Source of the DNA: Winogradskyella sp046545555
Lineage (GTDB): Bacteria; Bacteroidota; Bacteroidia; Flavobacteriales; Flavobacteriaceae
Assembly: GCF_046545555.1 (NCBI RefSeq)
Contig: NZ_JBHZTH010000003.1
Coordinates: 271,687-335,686 of the forward strand
Direction: 5' to 3'
Length of the DNA stretch: 64,000 bases
The notes beneath the pieces are model-generated. The model did not search any database. It saw only the letters and a program-made list of their open reading frames with translations, and was not told the origin of the DNA. Below, in pieces: positions 8,259-17,052 of the stretch (position 1 is its first letter; every line of letters starts with the position of its first letter). Position numbers and translations under genes: made by a program.

Positions 8259-8870
8259 CTATTCCTTTACAAAATGGGCGTTGCTCATAAATGAATTCTC
8301 GTAATTTTTTATTTTGGAATTAATGTCTTCCGCAATAATTACAAACTGACATTTACTAATACTTTCTGATAATCTTAGGACATGATTATAAGCATTATTT
8401 CTCCCTAAATAATCTGCATCTTCTATAGCAAATAATTGTACTTCACCTAGATGTATACCATTTAAAAAATAGAGCTTACTTAATCGTGCCGGAGTGGCTA
8501 TAACAATATCTTGTCCGGGATAAATCTCAGTTTTTTGCTTTTCTATATCATATTCATCATATAACGTATAAATTCGCAAATCTGTATTCTTAATAAATTT
8601 TTCAAATTCTTCTTTTAATGCTATCGCATCAGTTTTGTCTTTTACAACAATAATTGCCCTTGGAGAATCTTCGAAAGCAGCAGCCTTTAATTTATGTATT
8701 GTAGCTATAATAAGTGCAGTTGTTTTTCCACTTCCTCTTGGTGCAATGACATAAGCATTTGCACCCCCTTTTAATGTTGGGAGTAGCTTCTTTTGAAACC
8801 CATTTGAGTTTTCGAAACCTAAATGTCCTAAGGATTCTTTTAATAAAGGATGTAACTTTTTAAATGACAT
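8259..8870 (-). CDS. Single-domain DEAD/DEAH-like ATPase (RecA1 domain only)
   Basis: 203 residues. It has an N-terminal Q-motif-like GFQ (Q26), Walker A APRGSGKTT at 43-51, a TPARL motif Ib at 126-130, and at motif II EDAD (150-153) instead of DEAD; motif III reads AED rather than SAT. The second RecA domain (motifs IV-VI), essential for helicase activity, is absent, and no second fragment lies downstream: the stop is followed by the 7850 gene in the opposite orientation. It may be an RNA-binding or regulatory remnant kept as a stable gene rather than an active helicase. Confidence 0.72.
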   Translation of the reverse strand: MSFKKLHPLLKESLGHLGFENSNGFQKKLLPTLKGGANAYVIAPRGSGKTTALIIATIHKLKAAAFEDSPRAIIVVKDKTDAIALKEEFEKFIKNTDLRIYTLYDEYDIEKQKTEIYPGQDIVIATPARLSKLYFLNGIHLGEVQLFAIEDADYLGRNNAYNHVLRLSESISKCQFVIIAEDINSKIKNYENSFMSNAHFVKE

Positions 8871-8921
8871 AAAAATAATTATACTAATTATTAAGATTTC
8901 CCTGTAAAATCTTACTCTTAC

Positions 8922-10952
8922 TTATAACAACAAACGTAAGCCACCATAAATATTTGCTCTTGCAGCAGGCTCAAAATAACGACCACCAAAAGCATTAATT
9001 CTAATATTATCATTGTAGGTTTCGTCTAATACATTATTAACTCCCAAAAATGGTACTAAAGTTAAGGTCTTTAATTTTATCGTTTGTTTTAGTCTTAAAT
9101 TTAAAATTGTATAGGCCTGATCTTTTACCGAATTACTATCATTTACATACAAAGCGCCTACGTAACTGCCCTGTAATTGTACAAATAAACCTTTCTTAGA
9201 AGTGTATATTGAGTTTAAAGAGGCACGATGTTTTGGTATCGCAGGTAAAGTATTTCCATCAAATACACCATCGCTAGTCACGTAATCTTTATACCTAAAA
9301 TCTGAATACGTGTAACTTGTATTCACCTTAATATGCTCATTGAACTTATTAGTTATAGATAACTCTGCACCTTTTCTATTACTTCTGCCTGCATTTCTAA
9401 AAAAATTACTTCCGTCTTCTAACTCTAAAGGTACAATATCATTCTTTGTTTTAATGTAGAAAAACACCAACTCGGCCTGAGTTTTTTTATTATTCAATTT
9501 ATATCCAATTTCATAATTTGTGGCTTTTTGGGCTTCCAAACCTTCATTGAATCCGCCATTTGAAAATGGATTAGACGACAACTCGTTTAGGACTGGTGTT
9601 TCAAAACTTGTAGATATATTTCCAAACAAATAATGGTTATCTAGTACATTATAATTTGCACCTAGAGAGATATTAAAAGCACTTAAATTAATACGTCCTG
9701 AATCGTCACCATTTTCTATAAAATTATCTTCTGCTTTTAATAGATTAGAGTCATAGCGCAATCCGCTACTCAATAAAAATTTATTAATTTCAAATTGGTC
9801 TAAAATATAAAAACCAAAAGTATTAAAAATTTCATTTTGGTCTAAAGTTTTTTCACCTTGTATACTTTCGAGATTCCTAAACCGCTGTCTAAAATCGTTT
9901 TGAAATGCAACCTCATAACCCACTTGTATTTTGTTAGTGTAACGTTCTTTTTTTGTACTGAAATCAATGTTGCTACCATGACCAAAATAGTTTCGATCTA
10001 AATCTATGACACCACCAAACTCGAAAGGTAATTTTCCGTAAAAATCACGGGTCGCAAAAAATGCATAAGTATTAAATTTTGCCAACGTGCTAAATTTATA
10101 ATTATAATTTGCGCCGATTTTAAATTGTTTAATACTTTCTTCTGTACCAAAATCGACATTACGTTGTCGTGCCTGTCTCCTGTTTTCGTTAACTGTATCT
10201 ATAGCTATTCCACCAGGATCTTGTGCAAAAGGGCTATTAGTATAGTTTAGAACTAGATTAAGTTGAGAACGGTTAGAAAACGCATGAAAAATTCTAGCAT
10301 TAAAGTTTGTATTCTCAAAACCAGAAAAATCTCTATAACCGCTAGTTTTTAGATGATTTGCTTGTAACAACAAATTGGTGTTTTCATTTTGTAATCCTGT
10401 TGCAAATTGATACTGTTGCATGCCATAATTTCCGCTTGTAATACCAAAATTGAGATAGTTCTCATTAACTGTATCTAAGGTGTTAATTGAGATCACTCCG
10501 CCTGAAGCATTACCATATAACACCGACGATGGACCTCTAATGACTTCAATAGTTTTAATAGCACCAAGATTTAAATTATCTATTTGACCTTGTCCATCTG
10601 GTGTTGTTTCTGGTATACCATCTACCATAATTTTGACACCTCTAATTCCAAAAGATGAACGTGCTCCAAAACCACGAATAGAAACACGTAGATCTTGAGA
10701 ATAATTGCTTGCATTTAGAGCAAATAGACCTGGTACATCAATTAAATAATCATTAAAACTGAGCTGTTGTCTACTATTTTGACTTAAAGTAAAATCCTTA
10801 ACTGTAATCGATGCTGGTAATTTCTCTTTTATAGTTTCAATCCTAAAAGACTTTACGAGTACAGGATCTAGTTTTTCTATAATAGTATCTTGTTGCGCGT
10901 GAGTTGACACAATAAAGCCTGCAAATACAAAAAGGATATGTAGATATTTCAT
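8922..10952 (-). CDS. TonB-dependent outer-membrane receptor
   Basis: 676 residues. Signal peptide of about 19 residues (ends STHAQ), a plug domain (about 40-155; VSIRGFGARSSFGIRGVKI and IEVIRGPSSVLYGNASGGVI are the classical plug motifs) and a 22-strand-type barrel ending in an aromatic/hydrophobic strand (YGGLRLLL). There is no carboxypeptidase-like N-terminal extension and no SusD neighbour, so it is not a SusC-type sugar receptor; it resembles siderophore/metal receptors. No dedicated partner gene is adjacent, so the substrate is unknown. Confidence 0.92.
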   Translation of the reverse strand: MKYLHILFVFAGFIVSTHAQQDTIIEKLDPVLVKSFRIETIKEKLPASITVKDFTLSQNSRQQLSFNDYLIDVPGLFALNASNYSQDLRVSIRGFGARSSFGIRGVKIMVDGIPETTPDGQGQIDNLNLGAIKTIEVIRGPSSVLYGNASGGVISINTLDTVNENYLNFGITSGNYGMQQYQFATGLQNENTNLLLQANHLKTSGYRDFSGFENTNFNARIFHAFSNRSQLNLVLNYTNSPFAQDPGGIAIDTVNENRRQARQRNVDFGTEESIKQFKIGANYNYKFSTLAKFNTYAFFATRDFYGKLPFEFGGVIDLDRNYFGHGSNIDFSTKKERYTNKIQVGYEVAFQNDFRQRFRNLESIQGEKTLDQNEIFNTFGFYILDQFEINKFLLSSGLRYDSNLLKAEDNFIENGDDSGRINLSAFNISLGANYNVLDNHYLFGNISTSFETPVLNELSSNPFSNGGFNEGLEAQKATNYEIGYKLNNKKTQAELVFFYIKTKNDIVPLELEDGSNFFRNAGRSNRKGAELSITNKFNEHIKVNTSYTYSDFRYKDYVTSDGVFDGNTLPAIPKHRASLNSIYTSKKGLFVQLQGSYVGALYVNDSNSVKDQAYTILNLRLKQTIKLKTLTLVPFLGVNNVLDETYNDNIRINAFGGRYFEPAARANIYGGLRLLL

Positions 10953-11096
10953 TGAAGACTTTAAAATTAAATCTAGATTGCGAAAATATTAATTTTAAAA
11001 GACTATTAACTATAAGTTAGTATAAGTAATCCTCAACATTTTTAAAAGCGCAACTTGCTTCTTTACTTATGCTTTAAAAATCCCAAATCAAAATCG

Positions 11097-11120
11097 AAAT
11101 AAGCGATTCAATCGCTATTT
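11097..11120. repeat. Short inverted repeat downstream of icmF
   Basis: AAAT-A-AGCGA / TCGCT-ATTT with a TTCAA loop. It lies in the 237-base gap between icmF and the TonB receptor gene and could end the icmF transcript, but no T-run directly follows. Nothing else is recognisable in this gap. Confidence 0.3.
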
Positions 11121-11189
11121 ATAAGATACTTCATCTAAACTCAGCATAAGGGATTCACTCACTTTTTCTAAAAAAAAGTGGTTCTCTGC

Positions 11190-14100
11190 TTACATGTTTC
11201 GGCGATATTGTCCTCCTACTTCGAATAAAGCTGATGTTATCTGCCCTAAAGAACACACTTTACAAACCTCCATTAGTGCTTCAAAAATATTCTGGTTACT
11301 TATAGCTTTTTCCTGTAAATCTCTCAATAATTCAGCAGTATCATGGGCGCTGTGAAGGTTTTCTAAAATCTTTATTTGATATTGTTTTTCTTCTTCAGTT
11401 GCTCTAATTACCTCTTTTGGTATAACAGTTGGGGAACCTTTACTGCTTAAAAATGTATTTACGCCAATTATAGGAAACTGTCCATTATGCTTTAAAGTTT
11501 CGTAATACAAACTTTCTTCCTGTATTTTAGAGCGTTGATACATGGTTTCCATCGCACCTAAAACGCCACCTCTTTCTGTAATTCTATCAAATTCTAATAA
11601 TACAGCTTCTTCAACTAAATCAGTTAATTCTTCAATAATAAAAGACCCTTGAATAGGATTTTCATTCTTAGCTAAACCTAATTCTTTATTAATTATTAAT
11701 TGTATAGCCATGGCACGTCTTACTGACTCTTCTGTAGGCGTTGTTATAGCTTCATCATAAGCATTGGTATGCAATGAATTACAGTTATCGTAAATCGCAT
11801 ATAAGGCTTGGAGAGATGTTCTGATATCGTTAAAATCAATTTCTTGAGCGTGTAAGCTACGGCCAGATGTTTGAATGTGATATTTCAACATCTGCGCTCT
11901 CGGATTAGCTCCATATTTATGCTTTAAGGCTTTTGCCCAAATCTTACGAGCAACACGACCAATAACTGCATATTCTGGATCAATTCCGTTTGAAAAGAAG
12001 AATGATAAGTTTGGACCAAACTTATTAATATCCATACCTCTACTCAAATAGTATTCTACATAAGTAAACCCATTAGATAAGGTTAATGCTAATTGTGTAA
12101 TTGGATTGGCTCCTGCTTCTGCAATGTGATAACCAGATATCGAAACCGAATAGAAATTACGAACGTTATTTTCAATAAAATATTCTTGTACATCTCCCAT
12201 TAAACGTAATGCGAATTCTGTTGAGAAAATACAGGTATTTTGTGCTTGATCTTCTTTTAAAATATCTGCTTGTACTGTTCCTCTAACTTGAGCAATCGTT
12301 TTGGTTTTAATATCTAAATAGACATCAGCTGGCAAGACTTGATCTCCGGTAACACCAAGTAGCATTAACCCTAATCCGTTATTACCTTCTGGCAAATTAC
12401 CATTGTATGTTGGACGTTCTTTTCCTTTGTACAGTTTCTTGATTTTTGCTTCGACCTCTTTCTCAAGATCGTTTTCTTTTATATAGATTTCACATTGTTG
12501 ATCTATGGCAGCATTCATAAAGAAACCTAGCAACATTGGTGCAGGTCCATTAATGGTCATACTAACCGATGTCATAACATTTGCTAAATCAAAACCAGAA
12601 TATAATTTCTTAGCATCATCTAAACAACAAATAGAAACACCTGCATTTCCTATTTTACCATAAATATCTGGTCTTAAATCAGGATCATTACCATAAAGTG
12701 TTACACTATCAAAAGCTGTTGATAGTCGCTTTGCTGGTAATCCCATACTTACATAATGAAAACGTTTGTTAGTTCGTTCTGGCCCACCTTCACCTGCAAA
12801 CATACGTGCTGGATCTTCACCTGTTCTCTTAAATGGATATAATCCTGAGGTATATGGAAATTCGCCTGGTACATTTTCTTGTAAACACCATTTTAAAATA
12901 TCTCCCCAAGCTTGATACTTAGGTAAAGCTACTTTTGGTATTTGCGTATGTGAAAGTGACTCAGTATGTGTTTCTATCTTAATTTCTTTATCTCTTACTT
13001 TAAAAGAATAGATAGGATTTTTGTATTTGTTTACTTTTTCGTCCCAACCTGTAATCACTTCCCAATTATAGGGATCTAGGTTTAATTTTACACGATCGAA
13101 TTCTGCTATGAGTAATTTTAGAAAATCCTCTTTGTCATTCTGAGCAGAGCGAAGAATCTCTTCTTGGTCAATACCAAACTTATTCAAATGAGATTTCTCA
13201 CTATCGTTCGAAATGACAGCAACCGAACATATCGTTTTATAAATACCATATAATTTCTGAGCAACCTCAACTTGTTCATTTGCCTTTTTATCATAAGCAC
13301 GATTGCTTTCAGCTATTTCAGACAAATAGCGTGTTCTGCTAGGTGGAATCACAAAAATCTTCTCACTCATTTCTTTAGAAATTTCGAAAGTCGATTTTAA
13401 ATCAGAATCTGCCTTTTCAACCAATTTATCCATAATCGCTTTGTAAAGCGTATTCATTCCTGGATCATTGAATTGTGATGCAATTGTACCATATACTGGT
13501 AATTCGTCCTGAGGAATATCCCAAAGATTATTATTACGCATATACTGTTTCTTTACATCGCGTAATGCATCTAATGAGCCACGTTTATCAAATTTATTTA
13601 TAGCTACTAGATCAGCAAAATCGAGCATATCGATTTTTTCTAACTGGGTTGCAGCCCCAAACTCTGGTGTCATTACATATAGAGCCACATCACTGTGCTC
13701 CATAATTTCTGTATCGGACTGACCAATTCCGGAAGTTTCAAGTATAATTAAATCGTATTCGGCTGCTTTTAAAACTTCAATTGCTTCATTTACATACTTA
13801 GAAAGTGCTAAATTCGACTGACGTGTTGCCAAACTACGCATATATACTCTTGGCGAGTTAATAGCATTCATTCTAATTCGGTCACCTAACAACGCACCTC
13901 CAGTTTTTCGTTTTGAAGGATCTACAGAAACTAATCCTATGGTCTTTTCAGGGAAATCTATTAAAAATCGTCTTACCAATTCGTCTACTAAAGATGATTT
14001 GCCAGCACCTCCTGTACCTGTAATTCCTAGGACCGGAGTATTTGATATTTTATTTTTATTATGGATTAGCTCTAAGGCGTCTTTAGCAACCTCAGGAAAA

Positions 14101-14624
14101 TTTTCGGCAGCAGAGATGACTCTTGCAATTGCTTTAGGATTCTTTTTGTGTAATATGTTTACTTCTCCATTAAGTGTATCACCAATAGCAAAATCTGATC
14201 GTTGTACTAAATCATTAATCATGCCTTGTAAACCCATTTCTCTTCCATCATCTGGCGAATAGATTCTGGTAATTCCATAATCCATAAGGTCTTTGATTTC
14301 TTCAGGAAGAATAACTCCACCTCCACCTCCAAAGATTTTAATATGCGCTGCGCCTTTTTCTTTCAACAGATCGTACATATACTTAAAATACTCATTATGT
14401 CCGCCTTGATAAGACGTCATTGCAATTGCATTTGCATCTTCTTGTATTGCGGTATTCACTACTTCCTCCACACTTCTATCATGACCTAAATGAATAACCT
14501 CAACTCCTGTTGATTGAATAATCCTGCGCATAATATTGATAGCAGCATCATGACCATCAAAAAGTGATGCAGCAGTTACTATTCTAACTTTATATTTCGG
14601 CTTGTAAGGTACAGCTTGTTCCAT
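11190..14624 (-). CDS. icmF: Fused isobutyryl-CoA mutase (IcmF), B12-dependent
   Basis: 1144 residues with the IcmF order: B12-binding domain (about 10-145; DGHD at 23-26 with the Co-ligand His25), a MeaI/MeaB-like G-protein chaperone (P-loop GTGGAGKS 203-210, NKFD 343-346), a linker, and the large TIM-barrel mutase domain (about 540-1144). It interconverts isobutyryl-CoA and n-butyryl-CoA with adenosylcobalamin, and the G domain loads and protects the cofactor. The odd feature is residues 470-497, encoded by an 84-bp palindromic repeat in frame in the linker (separate entry). The closest alternative is methylmalonyl-CoA mutase, but the fused G domain argues for IcmF. Transcribed alone. Confidence 0.93.
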   Translation of the reverse strand: MEQAVPYKPKYKVRIVTAASLFDGHDAAINIMRRIIQSTGVEVIHLGHDRSVEEVVNTAIQEDANAIAMTSYQGGHNEYFKYMYDLLKEKGAAHIKIFGGGGGVILPEEIKDLMDYGITRIYSPDDGREMGLQGMINDLVQRSDFAIGDTLNGEVNILHKKNPKAIARVISAAENFPEVAKDALELIHNKNKISNTPVLGITGTGGAGKSSLVDELVRRFLIDFPEKTIGLVSVDPSKRKTGGALLGDRIRMNAINSPRVYMRSLATRQSNLALSKYVNEAIEVLKAAEYDLIILETSGIGQSDTEIMEHSDVALYVMTPEFGAATQLEKIDMLDFADLVAINKFDKRGSLDALRDVKKQYMRNNNLWDIPQDELPVYGTIASQFNDPGMNTLYKAIMDKLVEKADSDLKSTFEISKEMSEKIFVIPPSRTRYLSEIAESNRAYDKKANEQVEVAQKLYGIYKTICSVAVISNDSEKSHLNKFGIDQEEILRSAQNDKEDFLKLLIAEFDRVKLNLDPYNWEVITGWDEKVNKYKNPIYSFKVRDKEIKIETHTESLSHTQIPKVALPKYQAWGDILKWCLQENVPGEFPYTSGLYPFKRTGEDPARMFAGEGGPERTNKRFHYVSMGLPAKRLSTAFDSVTLYGNDPDLRPDIYGKIGNAGVSICCLDDAKKLYSGFDLANVMTSVSMTINGPAPMLLGFFMNAAIDQQCEIYIKENDLEKEVEAKIKKLYKGKERPTYNGNLPEGNNGLGLMLLGVTGDQVLPADVYLDIKTKTIAQVRGTVQADILKEDQAQNTCIFSTEFALRLMGDVQEYFIENNVRNFYSVSISGYHIAEAGANPITQLALTLSNGFTYVEYYLSRGMDINKFGPNLSFFFSNGIDPEYAVIGRVARKIWAKALKHKYGANPRAQMLKYHIQTSGRSLHAQEIDFNDIRTSLQALYAIYDNCNSLHTNAYDEAITTPTEESVRRAMAIQLIINKELGLAKNENPIQGSFIIEELTDLVEEAVLLEFDRITERGGVLGAMETMYQRSKIQEESLYYETLKHNGQFPIIGVNTFLSSKGSPTVIPKEVIRATEEEKQYQIKILENLHSAHDTAELLRDLQEKAISNQNIFEALMEVCKVCSLGQITSALFEVGGQYRRNM
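13134..13217. repeat. 84-bp palindromic intragenic element inside icmF
   Basis: The element begins GTCATTCTGAGCAGAGCG and ends CTATCGTTCGAAATGAC; its two arms (27 and 28 bases, both reading from GTCATT to AATCTC on opposite strands) are imperfect inverted repeats around a 29-base centre. It is exactly 28 codons and keeps the icmF frame, encoding VISNDSEKSH at one end and EILRSAQND at the other. Arms of this type are common as dispersed intergenic repeats in Bacteroidota genomes, to my recollection. No second copy occurs in this window. Confidence 0.75.
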
Positions 14625-14651
14625 TCGTAAAAAAATTGCTTAATTGAGTAA

Positions 14652-14659
14652 CAAATTTA
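14652..14659 (-). promoter_or_regulatory. -7 box of icmF
   Basis: Minus strand TAAATTTG fits TAnnTTTG, 27 bases upstream of the icmF ATG. No good -33 box. Confidence 0.4.
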
Positions 14660-14768
14660 CGGAATATTCAAAAAATTACCACTATAATTAACAATTATCT
14701 AAAAGTTATATAAAGTTAGGCTACAACTTAATTTTAGTAGATTTTAGCTATGGTAATTCAAACGTATT

Positions 14769-15623
14769 ATGAAAAAGATCACACTGCTTATTAATTGTAA
14801 AGACCAACCTAACATTATTGCTTTAGTCACCAACTTTATGGCCTCGAATGGAGGTAATATTGTTTATGTAGATCAGCATGTTGATAGAGAGCAGAATATA
14901 TTTTTTATGCGTCTTGAAAGTGAATTTAAATCCCCTTCTTTTAATATTGTAGATTTTAAGGCACTTTTTAAGTCGACTTTAGTAGAAACGTTTCAACTTA
15001 AATGGCATTTATATGACTCAGAAGAGAAGCTTAAGATGGCTTTATTTGTTTCAAAGTACGATCATTGCTTATATGATATATTGAGTAGATATAGTTCTGG
15101 CGAATTATTTTTAGAAATTCCATTTATAATAAGCAACCACAATAACTTAAAACCTATTGCAGATCGCTTTAAAATTCCCTTCTATCATATACCCGTAACT
15201 AAAGGTAATAAGAGAAAAGCTGAGGAACAACAATTAGAATTATTAGAGTCTCATCATGTAGATTTTATTGTACTAGCACGTTATATGCAAATTGTCTCTA
15301 ATCTATTAATAGATAAATATGTGGATAAAATAATAAATATTCACCATTCGTTTCTACCCGCATTTGTGGGTGCCAAACCTTACCACTCAGCGTACGAGAG
15401 AGGTGTAAAAATTATTGGTGCTACCAGTCATTACATAACAGAAAAACTTGATGCAGGACCAATTATAGAACAAGATGTAGCACATGTATCACACACGTAT
15501 ACCATCAAAGATTTAATATCTAAGGGACGTGATTTAGAGAAAATTGTACTTTCGAATGCCATTAAACTTCATGCTAAAAGAAAAGTGATGGTTTATAATA
15601 ATAAAACAGTAATATTCTCATAA
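14769..15623 (+). CDS. purU: Formyltetrahydrofolate deformylase PurU
   Basis: 284 residues, usual length. Residues 1-75 form an ACT regulatory domain; residues 88-284 are the formyltransferase-fold hydrolase. Catalytic Asn190, His192 and Asp228 are present in NIHHSFLPAF and DAGPIIEQD. The enzyme hydrolyses 10-formyl-THF to formate and THF, balancing one-carbon units and, in some bacteria, feeding formate to PurT. It is divergent from icmF and followed by a 265-base gap, so probably a single-gene unit. Confidence 0.94.
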   Translation: MKKITLLINCKDQPNIIALVTNFMASNGGNIVYVDQHVDREQNIFFMRLESEFKSPSFNIVDFKALFKSTLVETFQLKWHLYDSEEKLKMALFVSKYDHCLYDILSRYSSGELFLEIPFIISNHNNLKPIADRFKIPFYHIPVTKGNKRKAEEQQLELLESHHVDFIVLARYMQIVSNLLIDKYVDKIINIHHSFLPAFVGAKPYHSAYERGVKIIGATSHYITEKLDAGPIIEQDVAHVSHTYTIKDLISKGRDLEKIVLSNAIKLHAKRKVMVYNNKTVIFS

Positions 15624-15758
15624 AAATTTAGTTTAAACTTTTATTGAAAAAAAATGAATTGAAAATAATCATTAAAAGTGTTAATTTTTTACTAATTTTT
15701 TATATTTTTAACAAAAATAATGTCATTCAATTAGTTTGATGGTATTTTTTGATCGAAA

Positions 15759-15796
15759 CACTATTAGCTCATCATCCTAACTTCATGCTAATAGTG
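15759..15796 (+). repeat. Inverted repeat in the ompA upstream region
   Basis: Perfect 10-bp arms CACTATTAGC (15759-15768) and GCTAATAGTG (15787-15796) with an 18-base spacer, 90 bases before the ompA-like ATG. No T-run follows, so it is not an intrinsic terminator; it may be a 5'-UTR hairpin or a spaced operator. The rest of the 15624-15888 gap is AT-rich with no exact promoter box. Confidence 0.4.
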
Positions 15797-15888
15797 ACTC
15801 TTGCTAAACATTTGTGTCTAATAGAATACGTGGGGAATTTTCTCATGTTAAAAACAAACTATAACCATTAACTAATTTATTAATTCTT

Positions 15889-16989
15889 ATGAAACAAAAA
15901 CTATTATTATTAGTCTGCTTTATCGCTGGGATTGGATTTTCTCAAGCACAAGGCTTACCAACAAATCCTGAACCAGGAAAATGTTATGTAAAGTGTATTA
16001 CTAAAGATACATTTAAGGATGTTGAAGAAACAATTCAAACGTATCCTGCTTACACAAATTTAAAAGTAGTTCCTGCAACATATAAAACTGTTGAAGAGCG
16101 CGTATTAGTGAAAGAAGCAACAAAGAAATTTGTGTATGTACCTGCTACTTATGAAACTCAAGAATTATCTTATGTAAAGCAAGCAAGTCGCACTGACTTA
16201 AAAGTTGTCCCTGCTTCTTTTGGAAATGACTCTAGAACTTTTGAAGTTTACCCTAAAACTACAGGGTGGGAATATAAAGTATTAGAAGATTGTCCTTCTG
16301 TAAACAAAGATGACTGTGTTGCTGCATGTTTCGTTGAATACCCAGCACAATCAAGAAGTGTAGGTTTTACAACTTTATCTTCAGATGCTAGCACAAATTC
16401 TATACCTGTACCTGAGCAAACAGCTACATATAAGAAACGTGTTATTAAAACTCCTGCAAGAATGGACGAAATTGAAATTCCTGCTGAATATACTACGATT
16501 AAGAGAAGAGTTGTTGATACACCAGCTTCGACTACAACAAATACAACTCCTGCACAGTACCAAACAGTTACACGTACTGTATTAGATAAAAAAGGTGGTA
16601 TTACTACTTGGGAAGAAGTTGATTGTAATATTATAAATGCTACACCAATCCCAGTTTATTACGAAACAGGAAGTGCGAGATTAACTACTGCATCTAAAAG
16701 AGTTATTGACGAAAGATTATTAACTATCTTAAATGACAAGCCAGTAGATATTGAAATTATGTCTCACACAGACTCTAGAGGTAATGATGATTTTAACCAA
16801 TCTTTATCTCAGCAACGTGCTAATTCTGTTGTTAACTATTTAGTATCTAAAGGAATTTCTAGAAATAGATTGTCTGCTAAAGGATATGGCGAAACACGTT
16901 TAGCTAACAGATGTGCTAATGGAGTTGAATGTTCTGAAACACAACACCAACAAAATAGACGTACAGAATTTAGAGTTCTTAGTAACTAA
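15889..16989 (+). CDS. OmpA-family outer-membrane protein with YP(A)T-repeat N-terminal region
   Basis: 366 residues: signal peptide 1-20 (ends SQAQ), a repetitive middle region, and a C-terminal OmpA/MotB peptidoglycan-binding domain (about 250-366; IEIMSHTDSRGNDDFNQSLS and QQRANSVVNYL, ending RRTEFRVL). The middle contains at least four related units built on a PATYKTVEERVLV pattern (also PAEYTTIKRRVV and PAQYQTVTRTVL), beta-strand-like and spaced by 30-45 residues. It should link the outer membrane to peptidoglycan; the repeat region is not a classical eight-strand barrel. A terminator at 17021 follows. Confidence 0.88.
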   Translation: MKQKLLLLVCFIAGIGFSQAQGLPTNPEPGKCYVKCITKDTFKDVEETIQTYPAYTNLKVVPATYKTVEERVLVKEATKKFVYVPATYETQELSYVKQASRTDLKVVPASFGNDSRTFEVYPKTTGWEYKVLEDCPSVNKDDCVAACFVEYPAQSRSVGFTTLSSDASTNSIPVPEQTATYKKRVIKTPARMDEIEIPAEYTTIKRRVVDTPASTTTNTTPAQYQTVTRTVLDKKGGITTWEEVDCNIINATPIPVYYETGSARLTTASKRVIDERLLTILNDKPVDIEIMSHTDSRGNDDFNQSLSQQRANSVVNYLVSKGISRNRLSAKGYGETRLANRCANGVECSETQHQQNRRTEFRVLSN

Positions 16990-17020
16990 GACTAAAATTA
17001 TTTAAGTCTTTGACTTAGTA

Positions 17021-17052
17021 AAAAAAGCTCCTTTTTTAAGGGGCTTTTTTTT
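17021..17052. terminator. Intrinsic terminator shared by convergent genes
   Basis: AAAAAAGCTCC pairs with GGGGCTTTTTT, followed by more T. It terminates the ompA-like transcript and overlaps the last codon and stop of the convergent thioredoxin gene. Confidence 0.75.

Noticed and set aside
11150..11185. CACTTTTT/AAAAAGTG as icmF terminator
   Set aside because: The pairing is almost entirely A-T and no T-run follows in either direction.
13939..14262. Open frame of 107 codons on the + strand inside icmF
   Set aside because: It lies opposite the G-domain coding region, encodes no recognisable protein and has no promoter; icmF has clear homology on the other strand.
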